Assembly (NCBI RefSeq): GCF_007830615.1
Contig: NZ_VLLI01000018.1
Coordinates: 51,760-115,759, forward strand
DNA: 64,000 nucleotides
Reading direction: 5' to 3'
Source of the DNA: Mucilaginibacter frigoritolerans
GTDB lineage: Bacteria > Bacteroidota > Bacteroidia > Sphingobacteriales > Sphingobacteriaceae
A program made the translations under genes and the position numbers. The number at the start of each line of letters is the position of its first letter. The stretch's first letter is position 1. Shown here piece after piece: positions 19,017 to 28,337 of this stretch. The notes under the pieces are model-generated. The model saw only the letters and a program-made list of their open reading frames with translations, did no database searches and was not told the origin of the DNA.

Positions 19017-19116
19017 TTTCGGAAGTCGGAATTTCAATTTCGGAATTTTATTCTGCATGTGAGATTCCGGTTTTAATATTTTATAGTAACATCCCGACTT
19101 AAGACTTTAGACTAGG
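19017..19116. repeat. Degenerate heptanucleotide-period repeats (two blocks)
   Basis: Block one (19017-19051) reads in exact 7-nt register TTTCGGA, AGTCGGA, ATTTCAA, TTTCGGA, ATTTTAT. Block two (19096-19116) reads GACTTAA, GACTTTA, GACTAGG and runs over the stop codon of the cytochrome b5-like gene. Only part of each unit is conserved but the period is kept. See also the array at 63785-63847. Confidence 0.6.
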
Positions 19117-19348
19117 CAAGCTTCCCTATCGGATCGAAATGCTGGAACACCCATTCATCATGAGGGGCATCTGATAGTTCGGCGGTAAGATCCTGGCCTG
19201 CCCAATGTTCATAATGCTTGCCATTGCGCCATAGCCTGCTGCGTGATACATCATAGATCAATCCCTTATAGGCTATCCATACCTCTGGCTTATCTTGTCC
19301 GTTGCGAAGGGCGAGTTGTGATCTGGTATAAACCGGCAATTCATTCAT
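19112..19348 (-). CDS. Cytochrome b5-like heme-binding domain protein
   Basis: This 78-residue single-domain protein reads LPVYTRSQLALRNGQ, VWIAYKGLIYDVS, then GKHYEHWAGQDLT with His48 as a probable axial heme ligand and a second His at 63 or 70 (APHDEW, VFQHFDP). It matches small soluble heme/steroid-binding proteins of the cytochrome b5 superfamily. No redox partner gene is adjacent. Its 3' end overlaps a block of heptamer repeats. Confidence 0.8.
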   Translation of the reverse strand: MNELPVYTRSQLALRNGQDKPEVWIAYKGLIYDVSRSRLWRNGKHYEHWAGQDLTAELSDAPHDEWVFQHFDPIGKLA

Positions 19349-19523
19349 CCGGCTAAAATAATAAAATGAGCCTGCAATAACCTGCCAAAATATTTAAAAT
19401 GCAAAGCGGCCCGAATGGTAACATCCGGGCCGCTTCTATATATATGGATTTGGATTTTTCAATTTGAAATCTTTCCCCTGCAGTATATAGCAAAGGGAAA
19501 GATTTCTGGATTATATATGCTGA

Positions 19524-20060
19524 TTAATTTTCTGCATAAACAGGTTTTGCAATGCCATTGTCATACGCTTTCAAGCTCTTTTTTAACAGCTTACGGGCAA
19601 CATGGATGCGGGTTTTTACTGTGCCGATAGGTATTTCCAGATGATCGGCAATTTCATGGTATTTATGGCCCTCAAAATACATGGTAAAGGGCACATAATA
19701 ATCTGCGGGGAGCCTGTCTAAAGCTTTTTTCAAATCATCCATCACAAACTTAGCTTCGCCCTGATTTTTGGTTGAACTGAATACCAGGTTTGGAGAAGAT
19801 ATCTCGTCAGACTTGGTAACAAAGGTGTTCATCTTTATAAACCGGCGATAGTTGTTGATGAAAGTATTTTTCATGATAGTGTATAACCACCCCTTTAAAT
19901 TTGTTCCTTCTTTAAACTTATTGTAGTAAGTTATGGCCTTCAACATTGTATCCTGGACAAGGTCGTTAGCATCATCTGCGTCGTGGGTAAAGTGTAAGGC
20001 GTAAGACCTTAGGGAGGTTGCCTGACGTAGTACTAGGGTGTTAAACTCAATCTTTGTCAT
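19524..20060 (-). CDS. ECF-type RNA polymerase sigma factor
   Basis: From the ATG at 20060 the protein has 178 residues and begins MTKIEFNTLVLRQATSLRSY. Region 2 (DADDANDLVQDTMLKA, LKGWLYTIMKNTFINNYRR) and region 4 (LPADYYVPFTMYFEGHKYHE, then IPIGTVKTRIHVARKLLKKS) are intact. A longer frame opens at 20123, but a TATGTTTG box (minus strand, 20097-20090) lies inside that extension, so the shorter start is preferred. No anti-sigma gene is adjacent, as is common for stand-alone sigma factors in Bacteroidota. Confidence 0.9.
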   Translation of the reverse strand: MTKIEFNTLVLRQATSLRSYALHFTHDADDANDLVQDTMLKAITYYNKFKEGTNLKGWLYTIMKNTFINNYRRFIKMNTFVTKSDEISSPNLVFSSTKNQGEAKFVMDDLKKALDRLPADYYVPFTMYFEGHKYHEIADHLEIPIGTVKTRIHVARKLLKKSLKAYDNGIAKPVYAEN

Positions 20061-20089
20061 ACTGTTAAAGTTTTGTATTAGCAGTAAGG

Positions 20090-20097
20090 CAAACATA
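20090..20097 (-). promoter_or_regulatory. -7 box of sigma factor gene
   Basis: On the minus strand TATGTTTG matches TAnnTTTG. Transcription would start near 20085, leaving a leader of about 25 nt before the ATG at 20060. No exact TTTG lies 19 bp upstream, only a GTTTTT. Confidence 0.5.
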
Positions 20098-20306
20098 GTA
20101 CCACTAAAAACACTATAGCCCATTTATATCCTATAGTTTAATCACAGGTTTAATCAATCGCCAACATAGTGTAAACCATACACAACAAAACATACAAATA
20201 ACTGATAATAAGAAAGATAATAGCTATTTAAAATAACAAAAAGGAAATAAACAAGATAATCTTACAGATAAGATGCGATAAATTATTCTAGTTAAAATAT
20301 AATAAA

Positions 20307-21326
20307 TTAACTAATAATATTCACTTCGCGTTGTAGGATAACGCCAAATTTAGTGTACACACTGTCTATGATTTGCGACGAAAAACTGTACACTTCTCCG
20401 CCCGTTGCACCACCATGGTTAACTAATACCAATGCCTGATTTTTCCAGGTACCTGTATTTCCAACCACTTTTCCCTTCCATCCGCACTGTTCAATTAACC
20501 AGCCTGCAGCCAGTTTCACCTGGCCGTTAGCCGCGGGATAGTGCACTACTTCAGGGTGCTTGCTTATCAATGTATCAAATTCCAGAGCGCTGATAATAGG
20601 ATTTTTAAAGAAACTACCTGCATTCCCAATGGTTGATGGATCTGGCAGTTTGGATACCCGGATATGTGACACCACCTGCGATACATCCTTCAGTGTAGGC
20701 GCATTGATGCCTCTTGCGGCAAGTTCCTGCTCAATGACTCCGTACTTTAAATTAAAGCTGGGCACAAGAGACAACAGAAATTTTACCGATACAATAATAT
20801 ATTGTTCTTTAAGCTCACTTTTAAAAACACTTTCGCGGTAATCAAACTTACAATCGGCTTTGGTAAAGATTTTAAATTGGCCCGTAGCAATCTCAAAAGC
20901 TTCACAGCTCTTAAAAACATCTTTCAGTTCCACACCATAGGCACCAATATTCTGTATTGGTGATGCCCCAACTGAACCCGGAATAAGGCTAAGGTTTTCC
21001 AACCCTGCATAACCACGCATAACATTATAATTCACCAAATCGTTCCAAACCTCGCCGGCACCAGCCTCAACATGTACATCAGTATGGCTAATGCGATGCT
21101 CAATACCGCGGATATTCATCCGGATAACCAGCCCGCCGAAATCATTTAACAACAACATATTGCTGCCACCACCAAGTACCAGCCTATCGGTTTGTTTCCA
21201 TTTCGGATCCATGAAAAGTTCGGTCAGTTCCTCTTTTTTACTGATCTCAACAAAATAGCGGGCATTGGCCTCAACACCAAAAGTGTTGAAATTTTTAAGC
21301 GAAACGTTTTCCTGTATCTGCAACAT
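20307..21326 (-). CDS. murB: UDP-N-acetylenolpyruvoylglucosamine reductase MurB
   Basis: This 339-residue flavoenzyme reduces the enolpyruvyl group to give UDP-N-acetylmuramate in peptidoglycan synthesis. The FAD-binding segments LVLGGGSNMLL and LIPGSVGASPIQNIGAYG are present, as is the catalytic-serine segment NAGSFFKNP. Length and order fit the long (type I, E. coli-like) MurB. It stands alone rather than in a dcw cluster. Confidence 0.95.
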   Translation of the reverse strand: MLQIQENVSLKNFNTFGVEANARYFVEISKKEELTELFMDPKWKQTDRLVLGGGSNMLLLNDFGGLVIRMNIRGIEHRISHTDVHVEAGAGEVWNDLVNYNVMRGYAGLENLSLIPGSVGASPIQNIGAYGVELKDVFKSCEAFEIATGQFKIFTKADCKFDYRESVFKSELKEQYIIVSVKFLLSLVPSFNLKYGVIEQELAARGINAPTLKDVSQVVSHIRVSKLPDPSTIGNAGSFFKNPIISALEFDTLISKHPEVVHYPAANGQVKLAAGWLIEQCGWKGKVVGNTGTWKNQALVLVNHGGATGGEVYSFSSQIIDSVYTKFGVILQREVNIIS

Positions 21327-21418
21327 GCAATCAATTTTCAGTTGCCGCGAATTTCGTAATTTAATCGGGAATAATGGAACCTCATTAAAATTGCATCATT
21401 AAATTACTGCAAAAACCA

Positions 21419-21436
21419 GCGTTCATTTTTGAACGC
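21419..21436 (-). terminator. Intrinsic terminator of the Xre/DUF2975 unit
   Basis: GCGTTCA (21419-21425), loop TTTT, TGAACGC (21430-21436). On the minus strand the stem is followed by TGGTTTTTG. It lies 13 bp after the Xre stop. Confidence 0.7.
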
Positions 21437-21449
21437 AGTGAACCCCATA

Positions 21450-21656
21450 CTAATCTTCCACAAATTCCAAAATATCGCCCGGCTGGCAGTTTAAAATCTT
21501 GCATACTGCTTCTAAGGTCTCCAGGCGTACGGCTTTCGCCTTGCCTGTTTTTAAGATGGAAAGATTAGCCATGGTTATACCTACTTTTTCGCTCAACTCG
21601 GTCAATGACATTTTTCGTTTAGCCATCATCACATCTAAATTTATTATTATGGCCAT
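21450..21656 (-). CDS. Small Xre/Cro-type HTH regulator
   Basis: The 68-residue protein is a single Cro/C1-like helix-turn-helix: KMSLTELSEKVGITMANLSI then KTGKAKAVRLETLEAVCKIL, with a conserved close QPGDILEF. Its ATG lies 2 bp after the stop of the DUF2975 gene, so the two are co-transcribed. This type of regulator commonly pairs with a DUF2975 membrane protein, and here it may control its own promoter. Confidence 0.9.
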   Translation of the reverse strand: MAIIINLDVMMAKRKMSLTELSEKVGITMANLSILKTGKAKAVRLETLEAVCKILNCQPGDILEFVED

Positions 21657-21658
21657 GG

Positions 21659-22654
21659 TTAAACGGTTAAGTCCTGTTCGTCTTTTAATAATTTGCCCTG
21701 GTTAAAAGCGCGGTATAACAATAGAAATACGAGGCCAAAACCAATCGGTTTTAATGAATATTTCAATAAAGCGTCATTAATAATTACATCCGGCGTAAAG
21801 TATCTGTGAAATATTAGCCTCATCAGCAGCGTCAGTAAAAACAATATGCAGGGATATATCAGCAAGCTTACCGCAATTAATCTTAAGCGGTTTACATTTT
21901 TATCAGTAAATGAAAGTCCTTTTGAAAGGTCGGCAATAAACTTTAAAAACGCGGCTAAAAGGTAAAGCATATAAAAAACAAACATAAATATACAAACACC
22001 TAATATTATATTGATAACATTACGGGTAGATTCACTTACCGGCACCAGCAAACATTGGAGGCGTTGATTGTAACCAAATGGTACAGGTACATCCACATAA
22101 TGTAGCTGATTATAAACCGAGTCTTTTTTGTTTTTAGTCGATTTATAGATCACCTTTTTACGGATATAGGACTGATTATTTTCGCGGAAAAATTTAACAG
22201 AATCATCATTGTAAAAATCATTGGCAGTAGCTTTTAATTTCCAGCCGGGTAATTGAATAAAGTATTGCGTATGCTCTTTCCTGTCATCGATATGTGCTTT
22301 GGCAAACATATAGCCATTTACTGTACAGGTATCACATAAAATATAACTCCCTGTAGTACCTGCAACATAGCCTAACTCAAATCCGCTGACATTAGTCTCA
22401 TTCTGATTTTTAAAATTGCGCAGATTCTTAATACTATCCCTAACCGAAATATATTTATAATAAGGCAGATCTATTGACACTACTGGATCAATTGGTTTCA
22501 AATTGTACGTGATACCATTGGTTATATCGCCTTTTCCGGGGATGCCCCGATTGACCCCACGCATCATCAGGGGAACAAACGGGATCATATATAAAACTAC
22601 AACTACGCCAATAACCACATTGACTACGATGTTGGTGTTGAACTTAATTTTCAT
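21659..22654 (-). CDS. DUF2975 membrane protein, extended form
   Basis: This 331-residue protein has a TM segment at about 10-30, an extracytoplasmic domain of about 170 residues (with paired Cys in YILCDTCTVNGYMF) and three further TM segments at about 215-320. The C-terminal part, with FIADLSKGLSFTDKNVNRLR, fits DUF2975. Typical DUF2975 proteins are about half as long, so the exported insert between TM1 and TM2 is unusual. The partner regulator gene follows immediately. Function unknown; a membrane sensor acting with the regulator is an inference. Confidence 0.8.
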   Translation of the reverse strand: MKIKFNTNIVVNVVIGVVVVLYMIPFVPLMMRGVNRGIPGKGDITNGITYNLKPIDPVVSIDLPYYKYISVRDSIKNLRNFKNQNETNVSGFELGYVAGTTGSYILCDTCTVNGYMFAKAHIDDRKEHTQYFIQLPGWKLKATANDFYNDDSVKFFRENNQSYIRKKVIYKSTKNKKDSVYNQLHYVDVPVPFGYNQRLQCLLVPVSESTRNVINIILGVCIFMFVFYMLYLLAAFLKFIADLSKGLSFTDKNVNRLRLIAVSLLIYPCILFLLTLLMRLIFHRYFTPDVIINDALLKYSLKPIGFGLVFLLLYRAFNQGKLLKDEQDLTV

Positions 22655-22684
22655 TTTTAATTATTTATAAGGTTTTTAGTAAAT

Positions 22685-22740
22685 CAAAAGTAGTATATAA
22701 TTATCGATAAAAAGAAATTATTTATTGATTTACGATAAAT
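22685..22740 (-). promoter_or_regulatory. Promoter region of the DUF2975/Xre unit
   Basis: On the minus strand TACTTTTG (22692-22685) matches TAnnTTTG, 31 nt before the start codon. Just upstream, CGATAAA occurs twice in direct orientation (22705-22711 and 22733-22739), one copy inside the palindrome TTATCGATAA. These may be binding sites for the downstream Xre regulator. No exact -33 TTTG is seen. Confidence 0.4.
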
Positions 22741-22910
22741 AATTAAAAGCAGGATGAGTTTTTAAGATACACTACACATCTTATATTTTTAATATTTGGG
22801 GGTTAAACCATTAGGAATGTTATCTATTTATAAGACACAAAAACGCTTTCAGGCGCCATAGGAACTACCTGAACCAATCAATCCCAATAAAATTCCAATG
22901 CTTTTACCCG

Positions 22911-23882
22911 CTATTTTTTATATCCCGTAACGTTTAACAATATAATGCTGTAATGTGGAATGCCCAAGGTTCGGCCGGGCGTTACCGTTAAATAAGCCTT
23001 CAGGTAACCATCCGTTATGGCTTTCATGGTAGCAATGGTCGACTCTTTAAATTCGGGATACGAGAATTGGTTCGATTTGCGAAACACCAAGTTACCCTTA
23101 TCATCCACATAAGCTGAAAACAAATAGCTAAAATCCTGGTAAGCCTTATGGATCACAATATCATAGGTAGGTAATAAATACTCATCATACGATTTCGATT
23201 CCATATCATAATCCTGAATGGTTTCTTTTTTTACAGTGATCAATTTGCTTTTAGCTATCAGGGTTGCGGGTTCAGTACCAGCAAATGAGCTATCAGGTAT
23301 ACGATTGGCCAGTTCTGATTTAGCTTTTATATAGAGGGTGTCCTTACGGCTTGGTCGCCATAGATTAGTGGTATCCGTATGCAGTACATTCTTAATATAA
23401 TCGTTGGAGTAAAAAGTCATAAAAACATGCACCTTTTCATCCTGTATCACATTATTTTTCACATGCAGTACCATAAATTGCAAGCTGTCTTTTCTCAGAT
23501 ATTTGAGTTTTAACCAGGCCCAGGCCACGTTAAAAATAGAATCGTGGTCAAATACTACCGGGGCATTTAAAAACCTCCCTTTCTTCGGACTATAAATATT
23601 AACTGAATCCATTGATGGGAAGGAAATCTTCCATTCGGGCACCAACTGAAACCCTACCGGACTAAAAGACAATCCATTATCAAACCTACGCCTAACCTCG
23701 GTGTATTTGATACCCTGTATGGTTTTTATTAAGCTCTTGGTATGATTAGCTTCCAATGCTTTTTGGGCTTTCTCTGCCTCTATTGCCCTTAATCCGCGAT
23801 TGCATCTGCCTGCAAAAACTAAAATAAATACAAACAGAACTAATATATTTCTTTGGATAAACCGGAAAATGTGTTTATTCAT
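22911..23882 (-). CDS. Hypothetical exported or anchored protein
   Basis: The protein has 323 residues with one hydrophobic segment at about 12-25 (ILVLFVFILVFAG) followed by Cys27; the lipobox is poor, so a signal anchor is as likely as a lipoprotein. The rest is charged and mixed alpha/beta, with no repeats and no motif I recognise. It stands between the DUF2975 unit and the amino-acid permease on the same strand with gaps of over 100 bp on both sides. Family and function are unknown to me. Confidence 0.7.
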   Translation of the reverse strand: MNKHIFRFIQRNILVLFVFILVFAGRCNRGLRAIEAEKAQKALEANHTKSLIKTIQGIKYTEVRRRFDNGLSFSPVGFQLVPEWKISFPSMDSVNIYSPKKGRFLNAPVVFDHDSIFNVAWAWLKLKYLRKDSLQFMVLHVKNNVIQDEKVHVFMTFYSNDYIKNVLHTDTTNLWRPSRKDTLYIKAKSELANRIPDSSFAGTEPATLIAKSKLITVKKETIQDYDMESKSYDEYLLPTYDIVIHKAYQDFSYLFSAYVDDKGNLVFRKSNQFSYPEFKESTIATMKAITDGYLKAYLTVTPGRTLGIPHYSIILLNVTGYKK

Positions 23883-24002
23883 AGCTAATCAAAAGCACCT
23901 TAATTTTTAAGCAGCTAAAATAATAAATTAAATGGATGGGCTACAGGCTAAAACAGCGATAATTCAACTTATCAAATGTTTGTTACAAACTGCTGGATCA
24001 GC

Positions 24003-25346
24003 CTATATGGCATGATTATCACCTTTCCGTTTATATGTACCAACATAATAAATAAGCAGCCCAATTGCATAAACGGCTAAGCATACCAGTATAGCATACG
24101 GATTATCTTTAAAAGTGATGAAAATACTGACAGTTACAAACCAGTAAGTAAGTATATAAAGTACGGGCACTAAGGGAAACCATTTAATGCTATAAATACC
24201 TGAGCCATCAAGATGTTTTGTTTTTTTCCGCAGTACAAAGATCGATGCTGCAGCCAATGACATGCCGATGGTATCAAAAAACATTACATATTTCAGCATA
24301 TCGCCAAAGCTGGCAACAAAAAACAGAATAATAATAATTGCGCCAACAAAAAAGCTCATCCCAAATTCCTGCACCTGCGTTTTTTCGTTTACCTTTTTAA
24401 ATATGGGTGGCAAAATACCATCCTCGGCCATAGCATAATATACCCTAGGGTTTGATAATACATTAACATTTACATAAGCCAGCACCGACAGGAATATCAT
24501 AACCGATGTTATTTTATATCCCGTACTGCCAAATATCACCCCAACCATTTTGGCAGCCAGGGCCGGTGTTTGCTGTAAACCTCCAATACCCAATACGCGG
24601 AAATAGGCATAGTTAATGGCTAAATAAAGCAGAATGACTACCGTGATACCAAAAAAAATAGCCTTGGGGATATTGGTTTTAGGATTAATAATATCACCAC
24701 CAAAATTAATGGTTTGCTGGTAGCCTGTATAGGTAAAAAAAACAGCTACCAAGCTTAATCCAAAAGCCGCAACCACATTACCTGTGGCCGGTACGGCGGC
24801 CGTAATGACAGCTGCTGTTGCATTACTTTTAAAAACAGCCGAACATATCAACAGGATCATGATTATTTTAAAGGCCGTTAAAAATGTTTGCGCTCGCGCA
24901 CTCATTTTAATTCCTAAGAAATTAATAGCATACAAAATCAATATAGATGTTATGGTAATTATCCGGGTACCGGTGTCGTTCTGCAAATGGGCGGGCAATA
25001 AAAAGGGCCTGATATAATTAGCCCCGATAAGTGCTACCGCAGCCACCGATCCTGCATTACTAATCACCACTACCCAGTTAATCATAAAAGCAAATGCAGG
25101 GTTATAACAATACGAAAAAACCTTGTAAAAACCTCCGGTAGCGGGAAAACGGGCTCCAATCTCTGCAAAAGTAAGGGCACCACATAAGCTAATTATCCCC
25201 CCAAATACCCAGGCTCCGAAAAATATCCAGGCATTACCTCCCCTAATAGCTACTTCACTTGGTGTTGCAAAAATGCCCATCCCTATTACAAGGCTTATAA
25301 CAATTACAGTTAAATCGAAGCGGTTAAGTATGGGTTTAATACTCAT
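24003..25346 (-). CDS. APC superfamily amino-acid permease
   Basis: This 447-residue integral membrane protein has about 12 hydrophobic helices. The first helix has the APC loop SLVIGMGIFATPSEVA, where the helix is broken at GMGIF for substrate binding, and the second region has GGFYKVFSYCYNPAFAF. It likely exchanges or takes up amino acids; the substrate is not evident. It reads divergently from the exported protein gene at 25446. Confidence 0.9.
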   Translation of the reverse strand: MSIKPILNRFDLTVIVISLVIGMGIFATPSEVAIRGGNAWIFFGAWVFGGIISLCGALTFAEIGARFPATGGFYKVFSYCYNPAFAFMINWVVVISNAGSVAAVALIGANYIRPFLLPAHLQNDTGTRIITITSILILYAINFLGIKMSARAQTFLTAFKIIMILLICSAVFKSNATAAVITAAVPATGNVVAAFGLSLVAVFFTYTGYQQTINFGGDIINPKTNIPKAIFFGITVVILLYLAINYAYFRVLGIGGLQQTPALAAKMVGVIFGSTGYKITSVMIFLSVLAYVNVNVLSNPRVYYAMAEDGILPPIFKKVNEKTQVQEFGMSFFVGAIIIILFFVASFGDMLKYVMFFDTIGMSLAAASIFVLRKKTKHLDGSGIYSIKWFPLVPVLYILTYWFVTVSIFITFKDNPYAILVCLAVYAIGLLIYYVGTYKRKGDNHAI

Positions 25347-25365
25347 TTATAATTTAATCTATTTG

Positions 25366-25391
25366 TTTATATTTTAAATTTATATTTTAAA
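25366..25391. repeat. Perfect tandem 13-bp repeat, two copies
   Basis: TTTATATTTTAAA occurs at 25366-25378 and again at 25379-25391, followed by TTTG. It lies in the divergent promoter region between the permease and the exported protein gene and may affect promoter spacing. Confidence 0.5.
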
Positions 25392-25445
25392 TTTGTTGCT
25401 AATACCCTCTTTAATTGTTAATTAATACTATTGTTTACATACCTA

Positions 25446-26099
25446 ATGGATGGCGTATTGAAGCAAATTAAGCAAATATTAATCACTGCGGCGCTGATGC
25501 TTATTATTAATTCAATAATGGCACAGGTACAGCACACAGCTGTTTCCCATCAAAAGCACCCTTCAAGCAAGCAATTAAAGGATTTTTTAAATTTAATGGC
25601 TCAGGCCAATATTACTTTTAACTATCCCAAAGGCTTTAAAGAAATAAATGCCCCAAATAACGAATATTTTTCGTTTGATTACGCACTCGATTTACCGGGC
25701 CGTGATTTTGAAATATGGTTCAGGGTAAAATCAGAAAAACAAGACTGGGCGAGTTATCAAAATTCACTCAACAGTACAGATTCACAATTGGCAAACCCCG
25801 ATTCTTCTTATATGGCCACGGCAAAGGCAGAGGCCATTGCTTTAACCGGCGATACAAGTTATTTCATAAGAACCATCCCTCCCAACATACTGGCACGCTA
25901 CCGAGCTGATGCCGGTAAATCATACTTGCTAACCTTACTTGATCTTCCTGAAACCAAGCATTATAAATATGCCTTGCTTATTACGCTCCAAAAGTATCAC
26001 ACGGGCACCATTATGGTAGTTTGCTTTACCAACGAAAAAGGACCTGAGTTTTTCAAAGAAATGAACGAGGCAAGTAACTGCCTCAAGTTTAAACCCTAA
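25446..26099 (+). CDS. Hypothetical exported protein
   Basis: Using the ATG at 25446 (a TTG at 25431 is also in frame) the protein has 217 residues. A signal peptide ends near IINSIMAQ and is followed by QLKDFLNLMAQANITFNYPK. The mature part looks like a compact alpha/beta domain with FDYALDLPGRDFEIWFRV and no catalytic motif. It is monocistronic, ending 123 bp before parE. I do not recognise the family. Confidence 0.7.
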   Translation: MDGVLKQIKQILITAALMLIINSIMAQVQHTAVSHQKHPSSKQLKDFLNLMAQANITFNYPKGFKEINAPNNEYFSFDYALDLPGRDFEIWFRVKSEKQDWASYQNSLNSTDSQLANPDSSYMATAKAEAIALTGDTSYFIRTIPPNILARYRADAGKSYLLTLLDLPETKHYKYALLITLQKYHTGTIMVVCFTNEKGPEFFKEMNEASNCLKFKP

Positions 26100-26153
26100 G
26101 CGCTTAATGTTGATATGTTAGCACATTTAAATAAAACTTGAGTGTGTATGTGT

Positions 26154-26161
26154 TATTTTTG
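26154..26161 (+). promoter_or_regulatory. -7 box upstream of parE
   Basis: TATTTTTG matches TAnnTTTG, giving a leader of about 55 nt. No correctly spaced TTTG was found, so confidence is moderate to low. Confidence 0.4.
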
Positions 26162-26222
26162 CTGATTGAGGGCATGGTCTGCTTTTTATAGCCTGTCTGT
26201 AATTTAAAAACATCAAACTTCA

Positions 26223-28118
26223 ATGGCTGAACCTATAGAATATAGTGATGATAGTATCCGCTCGCTGGATTGGAAAGAACACATTCGCCTGCGCCCCGGA
26301 ATGTATATTGGTAAACTGGGCGATGGATCTGCCTATGATGACGGCGTTTATGTTTTGCTGAAAGAGATCATTGACAACTCCATTGATGAGTTTGTGATGG
26401 GTGCTGGTAAAACAATTGAAGTAAACATGAGCGATCATAAAGTATCAGTAAGGGATTATGGTCGTGGTATTCCACTGGGCAAGGTGATTGATTGCGTATC
26501 AAAAATAAACACCGGAGGTAAATACGATAGCAAGGCATTCCAGAAATCAGTAGGGTTAAACGGTGTGGGTACCAAAGCCGTTAATGCGCTTTCCAACTCA
26601 TTTATTGTACAATCATATAGGGATGGCCGCACCAAATCGGCTGAATTTGCTAAGGGTGAATTAATAAAGGATGAACCTGAAAAAGAAACCACCCAACGCA
26701 ATGGTACCGCTATAAATTTCCTTCCAGATGATACCATCTTCAGGCATTATCGTTTTATTCCTGAGTTTGTGGAGAGCATGATCTGGAATTATGTATTCCT
26801 TAACTCGGGTCTTACCTTAAACTTTAACGGACAAAAATACTTTTCAGAACGCGGTTTATATGACCTGCTTACCCGTAATACCGATGCCGAAACTATCCGT
26901 TACCCTATTATCCATTTAAAGGGCGAGGACATTGAAATAGCCATGACCCACGGGCAGCAATATGGCGAAGAATATTACTCTTTTGTAAACGGGCAAAACA
27001 CCACGCAGGGTGGTACTCACCAGGCAGCATTTCGTGAAGCGGTAGTAAAAACCATCCGTGAGTTTTATAAAAAAGAGTTTGATGCTTCTGATGTTCGCGC
27101 ATCTATAGTGGCGGCCATTGCTATAAAAGTACAGGAACCGGTATTCGAGTCGCAAACCAAAACCAAGCTAGGCTCACAAAATATTGGACCAGACGGTCCT
27201 TCTGTTCGTGGCTTTATTAATGATTTTGTTAAAAAAGAATTAGACAACTACCTGCATAAAAATACCGCTGTTGCTGATGCGCTGTTAAAACGTATTTTGC
27301 AGTCGGAACGCGAGCGTAAGGATATAGCTGGCATTAAAAAACTGGCCAACGAGCGTGCTAAAAAAGCATCTTTACATAACCGTAAACTGCGCGATTGTAA
27401 ATTGCATTTTGGCGAAGGACATGAGCGCCAGCAGGAAACCACCTTATTCATCACCGAAGGTGACTCTGCCAGCGGATCTATCACCAAATCGCGCGATGTA
27501 ATGACACAGGCCGTTTTCAGCTTAAAGGGTAAACCGTTGAATTGCTTTGGCCTTACTAAAAAAGTGGTTTATGAAAACGAGGAATTTAACCTGCTGCAAC
27601 ACGCGCTGAATATTGAAGACGGGCTGGACGATTTAAGATATAACAACATTGTGATTGCTACTGATGCCGATGTGGATGGTATGCATATTCGTTTACTGCT
27701 GATGACTTTCTTCCTGCAGTTTTTCCCGGATCTGGTTAAAGCCGGGCATGTGTTTATTTTGCAAACTCCATTATTTAGGGTGCGTAATAAAAAAGAAACC
27801 GTTTATTGTTATAGCGATGAAGAACGCCGCAATGCTATTGCCCGCTTAGGTACCAAGCCCGAGATTACCCGGTTTAAAGGTTTGGGTGAAATTTCTCCCG
27901 ATGAATTCGGCTTATTCATTGGGAAAGACATTCGTCTTGATCCAGTGATATTAAAAGATGCCAACATTAAAGGTTTACTCGAATATTTTATGGGTAAAAA
28001 CACTCCGGCACGTCAACAACATATAGTAAACAATCTCCGTGTTGAAAAGGACGACGAAAGCATAAATCCTTTAGTAGCCGAAGATATAGAAACCGTAAGC
28101 TTACCTGTAGCAGTATAA
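26223..28118 (+). CDS. parE: DNA topoisomerase IV subunit B (ParE)
   Basis: This 631-residue type IIA topoisomerase ATPase subunit has a GHKL ATPase domain with RPGMYIG, ATP-lid segments DYGRGIP and GLNGVGTKAVNAL, a transducer domain, and a TOPRIM domain with EGDSASG and the metal-binding DADVDG, ending with the RFKGLGE region. The EGDSASGSITKSRD form, where GyrB usually has EGDSAGG, is the ParE version I know from Bacteroidota. Its partner parC lies 18 kb away on the other strand rather than next to it. ParE with ParC decatenates daughter chromosomes. Confidence 0.92.
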   Translation: MAEPIEYSDDSIRSLDWKEHIRLRPGMYIGKLGDGSAYDDGVYVLLKEIIDNSIDEFVMGAGKTIEVNMSDHKVSVRDYGRGIPLGKVIDCVSKINTGGKYDSKAFQKSVGLNGVGTKAVNALSNSFIVQSYRDGRTKSAEFAKGELIKDEPEKETTQRNGTAINFLPDDTIFRHYRFIPEFVESMIWNYVFLNSGLTLNFNGQKYFSERGLYDLLTRNTDAETIRYPIIHLKGEDIEIAMTHGQQYGEEYYSFVNGQNTTQGGTHQAAFREAVVKTIREFYKKEFDASDVRASIVAAIAIKVQEPVFESQTKTKLGSQNIGPDGPSVRGFINDFVKKELDNYLHKNTAVADALLKRILQSERERKDIAGIKKLANERAKKASLHNRKLRDCKLHFGEGHERQQETTLFITEGDSASGSITKSRDVMTQAVFSLKGKPLNCFGLTKKVVYENEEFNLLQHALNIEDGLDDLRYNNIVIATDADVDGMHIRLLLMTFFLQFFPDLVKAGHVFILQTPLFRVRNKKETVYCYSDEERRNAIARLGTKPEITRFKGLGEISPDEFGLFIGKDIRLDPVILKDANIKGLLEYFMGKNTPARQQHIVNNLRVEKDDESINPLVAEDIETVSLPVAV

Positions 28119-28127
28119 CAAAAACAG

Positions 28128-28172
28128 ACATTGCATTTGGTAACACAAATAAACTGTTATCAAATGCAATGT
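28128..28172 (+). terminator. Stem-loop after parE
   Basis: ACATTGCATTTG (28128-28139) pairs perfectly with CAAATGCAATGT (28161-28172). Inside, GTAACA and TGTTAT extend the stem imperfectly. It begins 10 bp after the parE stop; the T-run is weak (TTAATATT). Confidence 0.6.
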
Positions 28173-28337
28173 TTAATATTCCTGAATCCTATCCTTATTC
28201 TAATTTAATCCATCAGCATTGATGGTGTCGCTAATCATTCTTATCATACTAAAGCATCTCACCTCCATCGTTTCGATAAAAATATATTTTGAAAATCAAA
28301 TGATAAATCTCATATTTATAAAACCAATTATCCTGTT

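Noticed and set aside
26223..28118. Calling this gene gyrB
   Set aside because: The TOPRIM sequence EGDSASGSITKSRD and the 631-residue length fit ParE of Bacteroidota better than GyrB (EGDSAGG).
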